64,000 nt of DNA from Vanrija pseudolonga (lineage: Eukaryota; Basidiomycota; Tremellomycetes; Trichosporonales; Trichosporonaceae): the NCBI RefSeq assembly GCF_020906515.1, contig NC_085854.1:1922001-1986000 (forward strand), in the 5' to 3' direction. Positions 11,265 to 24,568 of the stretch are shown here, piece after piece. A model generated the notes under the pieces. That model had not been told where the DNA came from, did not search any database, and saw only the letters and a list, made by a program, of their open reading frames with translations. Position 1 is the stretch's first letter; each line of letters opens with the position of its first letter. The position numbers and the translations under genes are program-made.

Positions 11265-11964
11265 CTAGCTAGCTAGGCGACTACCTACATCACGGACGAC
11301 ATCATCATCACTATCACTGCTACCACCATCACCATTGTACTTGCATGTAAGACTACACACAGCGCCAGCCATCGCCGCCTGCCCACGCACGAACGCACGT
11401 TCGCCCGCCTCGGCGGAATGTTGGTCGCCGAGTTCACCGCTGGCCGCCGGCACCCGCCAGTGCCAGGAACGACACCAGCCCGTGTCCCCGTCGTCACTGT
11501 TTTGATCTCGCCTCACGATGGGTTCTAATTGCGGAGCTGGTTGCGAGGGCCGCCGAGGTGTGCGGGCGCCGGTGTGGACGGGGCGACAAAACACTGAGAA
11601 TATCTGACATTTTGACCACCCACGCTCACGCGACTGCACCGCCTGGAGGGTCAGCTTGGCGACGATGGCAACTCCCTCCCAGCCGGACCTCCGCAACTCG
11701 TTTGGCGAAAAAGAGGCCTGTACCGCCTCGAGGGCACATGCAATATAATGGCATAGTCTATGTCTACAGAGGGGTTGGGGCACTGGCACCTGTCACTCGT
11801 CAGCGCTGTCCCAGTGGCACGAGAAGGAGTGGGAGGAGAGGAGGGATCAGAAAGAAAAGAAATAGTAGTCTCAAGGCACATTTAGTGCTCGAAGTGAGCT
11901 GAGTAGATGTATCATCACATAGAGGCGAGGGGGGGATGGGGGGAGGGGCTCAATCACACGTACC
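11265..11964. other. Convergent intergenic region
   Basis: It holds the 3' flanks of the small membrane-protein gene and DBP8. It opens with CTAG repeats (to about 11276) and near 11929-11948 has G-runs on the plus strand. A 174-codon minus-strand frame (11265-11789) has no family resemblance and reads like non-coding DNA, so I leave it out. Confidence 0.5.
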
Positions 11965-13787
11965 CTACTTCGCCGCGTCGCGGCGGGCCCGCTTGATCGC
12001 CTTGGCCTTGTTGATCGCCTGGCGCTCGCCAAAGCCCGAGTCGTGCATCTCCTGCAAAGTGTAAGCGGAATCCCCTGCACAGTACGCACCATCGTGGCCA
12101 CACGGCGGGCAACCGACACCTTGTTGAGGTTCTCGAGCACCGTCTCCTCGGGCAGTTCGAGCTCAGTGAGGGTCACCTTGACCTCCTCCTCGATGCTCTT
12201 GACCAGCTCGACGTCGTGCTCCGTCACGACTGTGACGGCCACACCACCGCGCCCAGCACGGGCGGTACGACCGACACGGTGCACGTAGTCGTCGCCGCGG
12301 CGCGGGCAGTCCCAGTTGACGACCATGGCGACTTCGGGAATATCGAGACCACGCGATCCGACGTCGGTCGTCACCAGCACTGGCACCTCGGCGGCGCGGA
12401 AGCGCGCGAGTGACAACAGCCGCTGGGGCTGGGTCAGGTGCGAGTGCAGCGGCACGGACGGGATGCCGAGCTCCTGCAGCATCAGGTGCACGAGGTGTGC
12501 CGTCGCGCATCGCTGCGTGAACACTATTGTTGGTGGGATGGAGGCCGCCTCGTCGTCCTCTGGCGTTTCAGAGCGTTGGCGCTTCCCCCGCTGCTGCTGC
12601 TGCTTCTTCTTCTTGTTGTCCTTCGGCTTGACCACCTTGTGCCGCAGCGCCACGTCAATGTCGGACGGAGGGTGCAGCAGCAGGTAGTAGAGGTAGGGGT
12701 CGCGGATCTGGCTTGGAATGAAGAGGTACTTCTGCTTCAGGCGGTCGACGGTGAGCGTGTCCGACGCCACGCGGTAGACAAACGGCGGCTGCTTGCCTGC
12801 TGGTGGGGGCTTCTTCGCCAGGTCCATGATCGCGTCCGAGATCGTAGCGGTGAAGAGCAGGGTCTGGCGCTTGGCGGGGATCTGCTCGAAGAGGAATGCG
12901 AGTTCGGGCGCAAACGTCGGCGTGAGCATGCGGTCTGCCTCGTCGAGCACGAGCGTGCGCACGCGCGACAGCTTGCCCTTGCCGACTGCGTCGGAGCGGA
13001 GCAGGTCGACCAGCCGCCCAGGCGTGGCGACAATGACGTGCGGGCGGCGCTCGAGCTCCTGCGCCTGCGAGAGCATGTCCATTCCGCCGACGATCGTCGC
13101 TGTCGTCAGGCCGAGGGGACGGCCGATGGCGAGGAACTGCTCGCTGAGCTGGTACGCGAGCTCGCGGGTCGGCGTAAGGACGACGGCGTACACGCCGAAC
13201 GGGTCGCGCGCGATCGACTCGAGGATGGGCAGGGCGAACGCCATCGTCTTTCCGCTGCCCGTCTTCGCCCCGCCGATACAGTCGCGCCCGGCCAGGATGG
13301 GGGGCACGCATGCCGACTGGATCTCGGTCGGCTTGCGGATGTTCATGACTGCCAGCGCGTTGATGATTGGGGCAGAGAGGCCGAGGGACGCGAACGTGTC
13401 GTGCTCGGCCGCGCGGGGGCCGTCAAAGGCGTCGGCTGGGGTCGCAGCAGCCTTACCCTTCGCGTCGGCGCGAGGTGGGAGCTTGACGCGCGAGGTGGTG
13501 GCCACGGACGTTGGGGCAACACGGGGTGGTGGCGAAGGCGAGCGGGAGGCAGAGGAGGCAAGAGACTTGGCAGCCGAGCCGGCTTCGGCGTCGCTGTCGT
13601 CCCCGGACTCGCTGCCAGACTCGTCCTCGTCCTCGTCAGACCCGCTCTCGTCGTCGTCGTCACTGCCGCTACCGCTGCCGGCGGCCTGAGCCCGGGCCGC
13701 CAGCATGGCCTTCATGACCTCGCTCTGGTCGAGCACTCCGGCGCCGTTGGCGTCGCTCTTGCGCTGTTTTAATGTTGTGCCGGACAT
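11965..13787 (-). CDS. DBP8: DEAD-box ATP-dependent RNA helicase Dbp8 (18S rRNA maturation)
   Basis: Nucleolar helicase of the small-subunit processome. Two exons (13787-12090, 12051-11965) give 594 residues. An acidic, Ser-rich N-terminal region of about 130 residues comes before the Q motif region ([14 protein letters not shown]), Walker [25 protein letters not shown] within [13 protein letters not shown]-equivalent FTATIS, and C-terminal motifs [14 protein letters not shown] and [24 protein letters not shown] and the overall order match Dbp8/DDX49. A Lys/Gln-rich insert ([14 protein letters not shown]) sits between the RecA lobes. The last 87-nt exon, after a 38-nt intron, supplies the conserved tail [17 protein letters not shown]; a plain ORF reads through the intron into an unrelated end. 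An upstream in-frame ATG exists but the MSGTT start is preferred. Confidence 0.92.
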
Positions 13788-15375
13788 GTTGTGAGATGGA
13801 GACATTGACATCATGCATTTTGGCTGGAAAATCTTGAAGTGGAGGTCGAGGGCGAAGTTGACAAGTTGATTCGGGTCACGTGAATGGTGGGCTTGTGGCG
13901 AATCTCCGTTAGTCCTTCTCCTGACAGCCAAGTATGACGCAGGGCCGGTCTGGGGCTGAGATTTGTGTACTGCTCACCTCTGGCCTCTGTTCTCCTTCGC
14001 ATGCCCCCATCAGCCTAACAGCTTACAGTGCCCCGTACAAGACGGCATCGGACCCGTCGGCGGAATCCACCACTCGCCATGCGCACTGACACTGGGGGAA
14101 TGTGGCCATACGCACCAGGCAAAGGCAAAGGAGGGGCGCCAGGGTGGATCTTTCCTCTTGACGCCGCAGCACGGTCCTCGACATGAGCCTCGTCTCTTCT
14201 GGTTTGATTTCGTTCGCCGTTCGACCTGCAAAGTGTGCGTCACACCAATTGTCACGGTGGGGTGAGGGGCGTCGCCGTCCACCTTCCCTACACGCCTTCC
14301 TCATCTCTACCTGATCAATGTCTCGCCAGGCGCCCGACTTTCCCTGCGCTAGCATGACTGAAACTGATGCCAAAACGGCCCAAACGGGGCAAAAAGAATG
14401 GTCTGTGCGGTGAATGGCGTCTGGCGTCGTCAAAATCATTGTCGCGCGTTTTGTCTGGTCCAGGTCACAGGCGCGAACTCGGCAGCGTGCAGCGTGCTCG
14501 TGCTGCTCGTGGCGCCGGCACGGCGGTCGGCTGCGCGCGGCTGCATCAGCGTGCCGCCCACTGCTTGATCCATGTCTCGCTCTCGCTCTCGGCAGCCTTG
14601 TGCGCGCAATGACTCTGGCCGCGACCTCAAACGGCCAGTGCGTCGCTCCTTCAATGGTGCTGACCTTCCTCGGACGCGCGGGCTCGACCACTAAATACCA
14701 TGCATGTCACGACGACATTGAGACTCCATCTCGACATTCCTACTACATACTACTTCACTTTAACACTCACACACACTCTCTTTCCATTTCACCTTCCCCC
14801 CTCAGCTTCTAACCCGTTCTGGGCGGCGTTCGTTGACAACGAGGCGACATTACCTGGCGCCCCTTCCTTCCCCTCGGCCCTCCCCTCGGCCCCACCCTCA
14901 CATCCCATCACCCATCGCACGCACACACACATACACATACCACTACGCCGTCGCCGTGGTAACGCACGCACACCCACCCACCCCGGCACTGTGATCCCCC
15001 GACTGTCCGCACATCCAAGTGGGATCTTCTCCTAGCGCCCCCAGTCTAGAGTCTCCAATCTCCCACCACCCAGTCTGGTCAGTATTCTAGCCCCCTCCTT
15101 TCCGACGTGACGGCGCGCGGCCAGTGTTCCTCTTGCCTCACACGGCATCGCGCGTAACCTTCTTAACCCCCACTCTACCCCTGGCCCATGCCTCACATGC
15201 CACCCCATAACCTTACCTTCCTCACCTTCCTCCCCTCCCTCCCCCTTGACACCGTGACAGGCATCTCTGCAGCCTAGCCCAACCCAAACCATATCCCAGA
15301 GACCATACTCCCGCACCACCACTACCACTTCCTTTCGTCTCCATCTCTATCCTCCCCTCGCATCTCCCATCCCAT
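13788..15375. other. Long divergent promoter and pyrimidine-rich leader
   Basis: This 1.6 kb space lies between the starts of DBP8 and the DENN gene. The last 650 bases before the DENN start are strongly C/T-rich on the plus strand, with (CA)n near 14918-14940, as in fungal leaders and core promoters. A 111-codon frame (14700-15035) is low complexity and I do not call it a gene. Confidence 0.5.
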
Positions 15376-18300
15376 ATGTTCTCACGAAAGACTAACAAGT
15401 CTCCAGACTACGCTCACCACCCTCTCCCCCAGACCACGGTATCCCAGCTAGGCAACGACTTTGCACCGGCACCCTTCCTCACCGTACCTTCCCCCTCGGT
15501 GCCCCTCTTTCCATCAGATACCCTCCCTCCGGGCCGCCTGTCGTCATCTTCCTCGAGATCCAACCAGTCGCTACTCCTGAGCAAGTCGGACCCCTTTGCC
15601 CGCGTCTTCCCTCGCCCGCCCACAGATACTGGTCGGGAGCCACCGTTCATTCGAGCCGGCTCTATTCGTTCAGCTACACCCACCCAGAACAGGAGCCCCA
15701 CACCACGCTCGCCGCTACCCTCCGACGACCACCCGTTCATCATGTCTCACTCGTTTGAGCAGTCCCGCGATGCGGCGAGGAAGAAGTCCCCTACAAGTCC
15801 GTCCTCGCCCCCCGCAGACATTCACCTCGAGATTGGCGAATCTGCCGATCGCGTGGGTGCCCTGTCGTCCGCGTCGGATAGCGTGGGCGTCATTGGTAGC
15901 TTTGACAAGCGCCTCAATCGCTCAGTCATGAGCCTTGGTGCCAAAGTCAAGGCCGAAAAGGTCTTAGGAGCAGACCCGCAACCGCGTCTTGCTTCCCTCT
16001 ACTTGGTTTCCGGTCTCGGCAAGGTGAGCAAGCCGCGTGGCGGACCGTGCTGTTCGGATCTAACGTTCGAAAGGAACCCGCCCAATGGTCGCTATCTGAC
16101 TCGGATGCCACATTAGGCGTCCAGCCTCTCGAGGATTCCCTCGGCGTCTTCTGGCGCCCCGATATGCTCGGTAGCACCTTTAGTGGCGAGAAGAGCGACG
16201 AGTGGAGTAACCGCCAGACAAAGTCTTCCAACCGGAGCTTGGGCTCAACCCTTCGCCGTGACATTTCGGCCAAGACGGTCCCAGGAGCCGGCCCCGAAGG
16301 TGCCTCGCGCCTCGTTGCCAGAACCATGAAGTACGCCCACCCAAAGGACGTCGAGGTTGTCAACTCGACCCTAGCGCCACCGACTACTTGCCATACCTTT
16401 ACCTTTAGCGTGTCCCGTAAGAGCACGTTGACGGCTGTGGCAGCCCAAGCAGACCGAAAGGGTAGCTCAAGGACAGGTGTCGACGTCGACCAGTTCCAGT
16501 CTGTCACTACTGAGGCGCCTTCGGCTACCCCTGGTATTGGCCAAGAGCACCTCCGCGGTACGACTTATGGCTCCGACCTCGTCTTCTACGGTGTGACTCT
16601 GACCGTCTGGTCGCACGCCGACAAGGAGCGCGCCGCCAAGCTCAAGATCTTCAAGCAGCGCACCGCTGCCCGCCCTCGTGCCGATTCGCTCCTTTCTGAG
16701 GCCGCCGCGCGCGACAAGTCTCGCCGCCGTCGTGTCCAGTCCAAGACCCCGTGGTCGTCCTCTGCCAAGGGCAAAGGTGCTCCCTCCGACTACACTGCCA
16801 CCGACACCGAAGTCACTGGTGTCAGTGACTCAGACTTAGAGACTACCTTCACCAATGACCCGACCGAGTACTCGGTCGGTGATGCGGCTCAGGCTTTCGG
16901 CGAATCAAGTGACGTGTTCTGGATGCCTTACGCTTTGACGCTTGGTGGGTGACTTGCTGGGATGCTCACTGACCCAAGTTTCTCGATACCCCATTTACGA
17001 TGTCATGCAGGACTACCTCCGCCTCAGTGTGAGTTACAGACGCCGAGACCTTGCTGACATTCAGTGGGCTCGCTACTCCAAGGATGCCCGCTCCCACATG
17101 AGGCAGATCTTCTCGCTCCTCAACACCGATGCGCCGCGCGCCGGTGACCCATTCCGTCTCCCCATCGGCACCTCCACTGAAGACGAGGTGGCCATCGAGG
17201 CGACCATGCCCGGTGCGCTCGACTTCGAGATCCGCACTGTCAAGGTTGATTTCCAGATGTGGCCACTGTTCCAAGCCCTGGACATTGACCACATCCTCAC
17301 CTGCGTCGAGGTGGCGTTAACCAACTCTGGACGTGTCATTTTCTGCTCGCGTCACCCCGGAATGCTCGGTACCGCCGTGGACACCCTCAAGTACATTGTC
17401 GAGCTCCGCGGTTGGGACGGTATCGCCCTCCCCAGCATCCACACTCGCGACACCACTTTTATCGTCGAGGATCCCGGACCTTACATCATCGGCATTGCCA
17501 CGGAAGCCCGTTATCTCGTGACCCCGCCACCAGAGGTTGTGGTCGTTGACCTTGACACCAACTCGCTTACTGTCAAGTCGCTCCCTACCGCAGCCGTGCC
17601 TTCCCGCCAGAAGCGCGAGAAGGCCAGACATAGGCTGATGGCAGCCCTGGGCCACACGTACCCCTCAGAGCACTCGGTCCCCATCGACTACCGTGCCACC
17701 TTCCCCAAGGGAGTGTTCCGCAACATCAACAACGTCACCCATGGTTTGATCCGCCCTCGCTACCTCGGAGAGCGCCTCAACCCTCCGCCGTGGTGGAACC
17801 AGAGCGCCGTCGTTGCCGTCTTTGACAGGATTCTGGCCGACAAGCACAAGAAGCCGACGTTCTTTGAGCGTCTCACCAAGTCGGGCAATGCGCGTGTGCA
17901 GGAGCAGCTCACAGCCAACGAGCGTCTTGCCAAGGCGATGATGCGCAAGCGTGCCCTCCACTACGTTGAGCGCCGTGACGACTTTGAGCTCAAGGTCGCT
18001 CGTATCACCCGCCGACTCCAAAAGCTCATCCAGGAGGGCGAGCACTGGAAGCACCGCTTCGAGCTCTTCGAGAAGTACGCCGAGCGCCTCTCGCAAGAGG
18101 CCAACGACCTCAAGGCCAAGATTGACAAGGAGCAACGCGAGGCGCGCCGTCTTTCGAACTGTGAGTGTACCAGTAAAGGTCGGTGCTAACGCCTAGTGAA
18201 CAACGAGCAGGTCAAGGAGAATGCTGAGCTGGCCAACAAGCTCGTTCAGACTGAGAGCGCCCGGGCTGAGGCCATGCGTCAGCTTTCTGACATGCACCAT

Positions 18301-19427
18301 TCGTATGTGCACCCTGTGGGCATAACTGACATTCAGCATCCAGGAGCTTGAGCGCGAGCGCAACGAGATTATGGACGTCATCGAGATGCAGATCACCAAT
18401 GCTCTCCAGCACATGCCCTTCCTCGATGGGGACCATGACTCGCCTCAGAGCCCCGAGTCGCCGGAGAAGTCAATTTCCACCCCGCCAGACTCGCCACCGA
18501 CATCGCCCAAGTCGTTGTCATCAACGATCCGCGACAAGAACCGTCTCCGCCCTGGAACGCGTGACTCGACGCAGACGCGATTCAGTGTCGACACGCAGCC
18601 CATGAGTGTGATAGGTGCTCTCCACCAGGGATCTGTCCGCCGTGGTCTCGGCTCCATCCTTGACAGCGACCAGATCAGCACGGCTGACCGCCTTCTGTCC
18701 AGCTCCAAGACCGACAGTGTTGCCAGCCGTGTGGCAATCATTCAGGCCAAGGTAGGTGTGGAAGACTTTTGAGAACTCAGACCTGACACGACAGCTCGAA
18801 CTCGCTCTTACCCCTGCCCGTGAGAATGGAGAGCTCCCAGAGCAAGACGAAAGTGCCGAGGAGACGGAGCATGAGAGTGAGGACGAGGCCAAATTTAACG
18901 ACGAGGCCACCAAGGACCCCAACCACGTCCTTCCCGTCATCAAGGAGCCGACATCCCCTACGCCAGAGCGCAAGACGAGCCCCGACCCCACCGCTGCATC
19001 CCGTCGCGCCAACAACGCCTCACTGACTGCTAGCGATTCCGGTAGCGTCGTGAGCAACGGCGACGCCCAGTCGGATGTCAGCGCAGCTGAGCCCACGCAC
19101 GCTCGTCCAGTGACCGTGTTCCGCCCTGTCGTCCTCCGTCCTCCTCCGCGTCGTGTCACCCAGAAGAAGAGTTACGAGTCGATCGGCTCGACCAAGCTCT
19201 CCCCCGCCTCTGAGGTCAAGCAGTTCCCTGCTACCGACGGTCCGGTCGAGAGCGAGGTTCTCCTCACCCTCGCCGACGCCAACCACGAGAAAGTCCATGT
19301 CAACGGCGGCTCGGAGAAGGCGGGTGCTCGCACCCGCAAGGAGTCGAGCGTCAGCAACGTTAGCAACACGTCGCGCCCTTCGAGCATCCAGTCGACCATG
19401 ACCGTCACGTTCGGCCCACGAAAGTAG
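15376..19427 (+). CDS. DENN (AEX-3) domain protein with C-terminal coiled coil, putative Rab exchange factor
   Basis: Seven exons (15376-16023, 16074-16944, 16979-17028, 17065-18160, 18197-18302, 18337-18751, 18795-19427) encode 1272 residues. A Ser/Pro-rich N terminus is followed by an upstream DENN segment (LYLVSGLGKEPAQW to GVTLTVWSHADKERAAKL, about residues 205-405), the central DENN core (FWMPYALTLVSRYPIYDVMQDYLRLS, WPLFQALDIDHIL, GRVIFCSRHPGML, about 500-680) and downstream DENN part. A long Arg/Glu coiled coil spans about 800-960, then come SP-rich acidic tails. Family knowledge: DENN proteins load GTP on Rab GTPases in vesicle traffic. Two introns appear to end in AAG, not CAG or TAG (at 16073 and 16978); the frame is only kept with those sites. 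Confidence 0.8.
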
Positions 19428-19730
19428 TAATGCGCACCTCCCCAGCGCCCAATGGCAGTGCCGGACGCTGCCTTGCCTTAATCAACTCGTCATTGTTCAT
19501 CTCCTCTCTACGCTCTCGGTTCTCCGCCCACTCGCCATATCATTCATAGTGTCCGCTTCGTCCATGTGCAAAGCCATAGACCCCCGGCCCAGTAACAAAC
19601 GGTAATGCATGTGACCAATTAAGGACAGGTACAGGAGTGGCGTCAAATAATGCAAGGGTCTGCCTCTGATGTGTTGATGTTGTTGTATTATGTGCAATGG
19701 GGGTGAAAAAAACGCAGGGCAGGCGCCAGG
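19428..19730. other. Convergent 3' region, DENN and SNF2-RING genes
   Basis: A 303-base AT-richer stretch between two stop codons. It should contain both polyadenylation regions. No gene seen. Confidence 0.5.
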
Positions 19731-22700
19731 TCAACTGAACAGCTCGACAAGCTCTTCGGCCTTTTGCTCCATGAGCTCTTGGCGCGACATGTTCTTAAGC
19801 GACAGATTGGCGAGGTTGGCCTTCTTCTGTTGAATGTCGGACAGCTTCTTCTCGACCGAGCCGTTGATCATGAGCTTGATGGCCGTCACGGGACGCTTCT
19901 GGCCCAGACGGTGGATACGGTCGATGGCCTGGGCCTCGACTGACGGGTTCCAGTACGGGTCGACGAGGTATGCACGCGACGCGCTCGTCAAGTTGAGACC
20001 CACGCCGCCTGCGCGTGTCGAGACGAGCATGACCTCGATCTTCTTTTTCGTGCGCAGGTCCTCCATGGCGCGGGCACGCTCCTCTCGCGTCATGGTGCCG
20101 TCCAGACGACAGTAGCGAATGTTGGCTTCGTCCAGCATGTCACCGATACGGTCCAGCATCGTCGTCCACTGGGAGAAGACTACGCTCTTGACAGCGATCG
20201 GCGCACCATCGTCGTCGAGCTCGATGATCTCGTCTGGGTCGTCGCCAGCGCCCTGGAACCACGGGTCGTAGTTGTCTGAATGCTTGTTGCGCTTGGAGAA
20301 GCGCATGAGCTCGTCCAAGAGCCACTGCATCTTGGTGGAAAGGCTCGGGCGCTCGCCTGGCGGGCGGACATACTTGCGTCGCGTCGTCTTCTTGGGCTGT
20401 GGCTCGGCCGCATCCTGGTCGTCGTTTGGCGGGTCGACTTGGATGATGTCGTAGTCGAGATGCAGCATCTGGTCGCAGACGCCACATTGCCGCGTGACTC
20501 CCTTGAGGCCCTTGGGGTATTGGGGCCAGACGGAGCGCTTGAAGCAAGTGTAGCAGATGATGTGCATGCACTTGGTCAGGATGGGTCTCACCTGGACCTT
20601 TTTGCCCTTCTTGTCGACCAGTTCGGGCTTGGGTCCTTCTTCGGCGCCGCCGAGTCCCAACGAAGGGAAGTATGGCGCATAGTCCTTGTTGCACTCCGCG
20701 CAGACAGCGCCTTCGGCAGTGTCCTTGAGGAAGCACAGCACCGATTGAGCGCGTGCGAGGTTGAGGCCGTGGCGTTCAATGCCCTGGATGGCGACATCGT
20801 ACTCCATAATCGTACCGTCGTAGTCCTCCTCGACAGCTCCAGAGCTGGGGAGATCGGTGTGGTTGCAGGTCTGGCGGAGTCGCAGAAGGTGTTGCAGAAC
20901 GTGGGCATAGTTCTTCGTGAGCTCCTTCTTCGCCTGCATCTCGTGGACCTCCTGCTTGACCTCCTCGAGGCGGGCGTCGTAAATCTTTCGCTCGTCCTCG
21001 CGCAGGTCGAGCCAGAGCTGGACCTCTTTGCGGGGCGGGAGATTTAAGATCTTGGCGCCATTGTCGGCTGTCGAATCCTTGGTACGACGCAATGTGCAGG
21101 CGCGCATGATGAGCTGAAGGCGGGCAATGCCGACCGGGTCACCGGTCTTACAAGGCGAGATGATGTACTTGTTGAACACCTCCTTGTCATCGACTGGCGC
21201 CAGACGAAGGAACTTGAACAGGGCCCAGACGTCCTCAATTCGGTTCTGGATAGGCGTACCCGTCAAGGCGATGCGGCGGTCCGCCTCGAGGAAACATGAT
21301 GCCTTACAGGCGACGGTAGCCGACGACTTGATACTGTGGGCCTCGTCGAGGACGACACGGAACCAGTCAATCTGCTGGAGGGGGCTGCGCTGCTCGGACG
21401 TGGCCCCAAGCTTTCGTCTCGGCTGCTTCTTGCTCGTTCTCAAGGCCTCGACGATATCAGCGGGCTTGATGTCAGATTCGCGGTCGCCCTTGGTCGAGCG
21501 TGACCCAGATGCAGGTCTCGTCGAGTCGACATGGCCGCTCTCATCGCTGCTGTTGACACCTGTGTCTGCTGGAGTTGACTCGTCGTCACCGCCGCAGGTC
21601 GCACACTGCTTCGAGTACTCGTTCGCGAGCGTGCTGTAAGACGTGATGACGATATCAAACTCGGCCAGGAATCTTGGGTCGGCTTTTCGAGATGTGCCGT
21701 GGTAGATGTAGACTCGGAGCTTGTCCCATTCCGAACCCTCGAGCTCGTCCTCATCGGCTGCAGGCTTCGAACCGCGTTCCTTCTTGACATTGGCAGAAGT
21801 ACCGCCGATGACCTCCACTTCGCCGTCCCAGTGCTCCTTGATCTGATCCTCCCAGTTGGTGATGGTCGACATAGGGCACACGAGTAGGGTCGCCTTGGAG
21901 CGCTTGAGAATGGTGGAGCGACGTGCTCGGAGGGCGACTAACGCCTCGTCCTCGCGTGGGCGCTTCTTTCTCTTCTTTGAGCTCTCCCCACCAGAGTCGT
22001 CTTCTGGCATGCCAAAGACTCGCGTGCTCATGGCTGATGCGCCAATCTCCTCCTTGCAGTCGTCATCACCATCGATGAGCTCAAACTTCTCCAGAGGTTT
22101 CCGAGACCACGACGTTGCCTCGGGGCGGGTTGCAGCGATAAGCGAAACGACTGAAAGGGTTTTACCGAGACCCATCTGGGGATGTCAGCCGATGTCCAAG
22201 AGCCATCCACCTCGTTAGCCACACTCACATCATCTGCCAGGATCGCGCCCTTGGCGTCCTTTGGTCGCTCTCCCTTCTTGAGACGGAGCTTCTCACCAGT
22301 GATCTTGCTCTTCCAGACTCGCGGTCGGCCCTTGTCGTCCATCTGGGGCTCCCAAAGGGATCTAGAGTTGTCGTCTTTTGGGTCTCGTGACTCGGAGCGC
22401 TCCTTTTCGTTTCCGTTGGCTGCGTCCTCGCCCTTCTCCTTCTTAACGCGAGCAAAGAGTTTGTTGGCCGCCCGGCGCGCAGTTTTGAGGCTGTTCCAGT
22501 CCTGCTCGCCTTGCAGCAGGAAGGTAAGAGCCTTGCGCTGATGGGGGAAGAGCTCGGTCCGGATGTACGGTCCTGGATCGCTCTGCTCGAGTTCCTGTCC
22601 GTTTTCTAGGTTCTTAAACACCTCGTCGACCTGCTGGCGCTGCACCTCGACCAGGTTGGCCTTTTCTTGTTGTAGGCTGAAGTTGCTGGAGCCACCGCCG

Positions 22701-23949
22701 TAGTGGCTGCGCTGGGCAGCCATGTACAGGTCGTACGCGCGCCGCCCGCCACCGTGGGCGTTGATGTATTCTGGCTGTTCGCCGTGGCGGTTAGGGTCGT
22801 AAGGTGGCATAGGGTCAAGGAGGTAGAGGTTGTGCGCGACGAGCGTCGCGGTGATGTAGTTGATGTTTGAGGGCAGCGTGAAGACCATGACGTTGATTCG
22901 GACTTCGAACATGTTCTGCAGTGTCAGCGACGTTGACGCCGAAGGACCCACTCCGTCAGGCTGCAAGCGCATGGCAAAGCCCTCGAGACGGCACAGTCCT
23001 CGCGTCAGCATCGAGATGAGCACTTCGGAGACGGCTGGGTCCAAGTCGCCAATGTACGTCGTCATGCCGGCTGGGATCTGATCAGCAGAGCTCTTTCGTT
23101 CGCACAGGCCACTCACGCGTCATGACCTGGATGACGTCTCGGCTGACGGCACTCCACGGCTCGTCGGGTCTCGTCGGCTGCCCTGCGCGGCGGAGCTACT
23201 GTCAGTTCTGTTTGCCTTCCCTTGCCACCCACCTTCAACTTGACGCGGATCATCTCGACGCCACGAAAGTTGACAATCTCCCAAGGGTCGCGGCTGCCTG
23301 GCGGTGGCTGCGCACCCTGCACGACCGCTTCGGTAGGGTATAACATGATTGCGCGGCTCATGAACGCGCCGATGCAGACGGGTTTCTTGGGGTTCGAGTT
23401 GCGGATCTGTACGCTGTCGACGTCGATGGCGGTCGCCTGCGACGTGCCGGCGTGTGTTGGGCCGCCGCTGCTGCCGCCAGGTACTCCAACAGCAGACGAG
23501 CTAGCGACCGATGAGGGGCCCGCGAAGACTGGGAGCGAGGGCACGACGGGGACGCGGGGCGTGCTACTCGCTGCTGCTGCGCCAAAGCCGAAGCCTGATG
23601 GCCCGCCGGCGGACGCCGCGAACCCGTTCGAGAAGCGGCCCGCTGCAGCGCTGCCAGTGCTCGCCATCATTGGGGACGGTGTTGTTGGGCCGTGGCTTGA
23701 TGTGATGGTAAAGTCTAGGTCTGCGGGGCGAGTCAGAAAGGAAGGACGACGGCGACGAAGGACAACAGGAAGATGGCTGCTGTTGCAGGACTCACCTCTG
23801 CCGCCGTTCCCAGACGGCCCGTGCGCGGACGGATCGGCACCACCTGCAGCACCACCGACAGCAGCACCCCCACTACTGCGTGGGGCGGGCGCGGGCGCCT
23901 CCTCGCCGTCCGAGAGGTCGGTGAGGTCGATTGGCGGTGCAAGGGTCAT
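19731..23949 (-). CDS. SNF2-family ATPase with RING finger (Rad5/Rad16/HLTF type)
   Basis: About 1317 residues from seven exons (23949-23796, 23720-23233, 23177-23117, 23070-22952, 22915-22229, 22175-19731; the 22916-22951 gap is a 36-nt stop-free intron candidate). The N terminus is low complexity. The ATPase starts at about residue 500 with ADDMGLGKT, made only when the 22176-22228 intron is removed; then LVCPMSTI, DEAH in VVLDEAHSIKS, and GTPIQNR. A C3HC4 RING (CAEC, CMHIICYTC, CGVC) sits between the lobes at about 993-1075, the hallmark of Rad5/HLTF proteins. The C-terminal lobe has STRAGGVGLNL and QAIDRIHRLGQ. Family role: chromatin remodelling or ubiquitin ligation in DNA-damage tolerance. 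I do not see a clear HIRAN domain. Two acceptors (23178, 23071) needed the second of two nearby AGs to keep frame, so those joins are less sure. Confidence 0.85.
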
Positions 23950-24568
23950 GCTGGGTGGGGCGGGGAGCGGCCGACGGACTGAGGAAGGTGGAGGTGGTGG
24001 AGGCGGCGGGGTTGGTGGTGATGGTGGTTGTTGGAAGAAGCGGATCGGGCAAGGAAAGACGAGAGGCCGAACCTGTGTATGTGTGCCGCCAGCGGGGCAC
24101 TCTATGATGCTGGCTGTCTATGTGACAATGTCGAGAAGAAGATGGTGACAAAGGAGAGTAGTTGCAGTGTCGCGGTCTGTATCTCGCTCTCCGTCGGCGC
24201 TGTGCCGTTTCGGCGTCGCCCACAGCAGTTGACCGAAGGTGATGGGATGGACTGTTGCCACCTGACAAAGTGTCAAAATTGAACCCTGGATTTCAGAACA
24301 AGTTGCGACTTCCGTTTTGAAATTCGACGCACATTATTGTAATGACAGAGTCTAACCTATTATAATCAGGAGCCGTCGGCAACAAAAAACATAGTGCTGA
24401 CTCAGCCTGCCCACCGAGCCGTCACCGTGCCGCCGTCACCGAGAACCTTCTCGCCGGCGGCTGCTGCTTCGACGACTCATGCATACAAGCAATTCTAACT
24501 ATACAATCCATATACCATGCAACGAATGCGCACACGCGGACACAACACGCAAGCGTCGTCGTCTTCGC
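23950..24568. other. Promoter and leader of the SNF2-RING gene, 3' flank of MED12
   Basis: The first 80 bases are GGTGG-repeat-rich on the plus strand, meaning a CCACC-rich leader for the SNF2-RING transcript. Around 24290-24420 the DNA is AT-richer. No gene seen. Confidence 0.5.

Noticed and set aside
11265-11789. 174-codon minus-strand frame between convergent genes
   Set aside because: Amino-acid composition is random-like and it lacks any recognisable domain or splice support.
12438-13772. 444-codon plus-strand frame
   Set aside because: Antisense to DBP8, whose helicase motifs are complete on the other strand.
14700-15035. 111-codon frame in the DENN leader
   Set aside because: Low-complexity Thr/His/Pro text from a pyrimidine-rich leader; no homology pattern.
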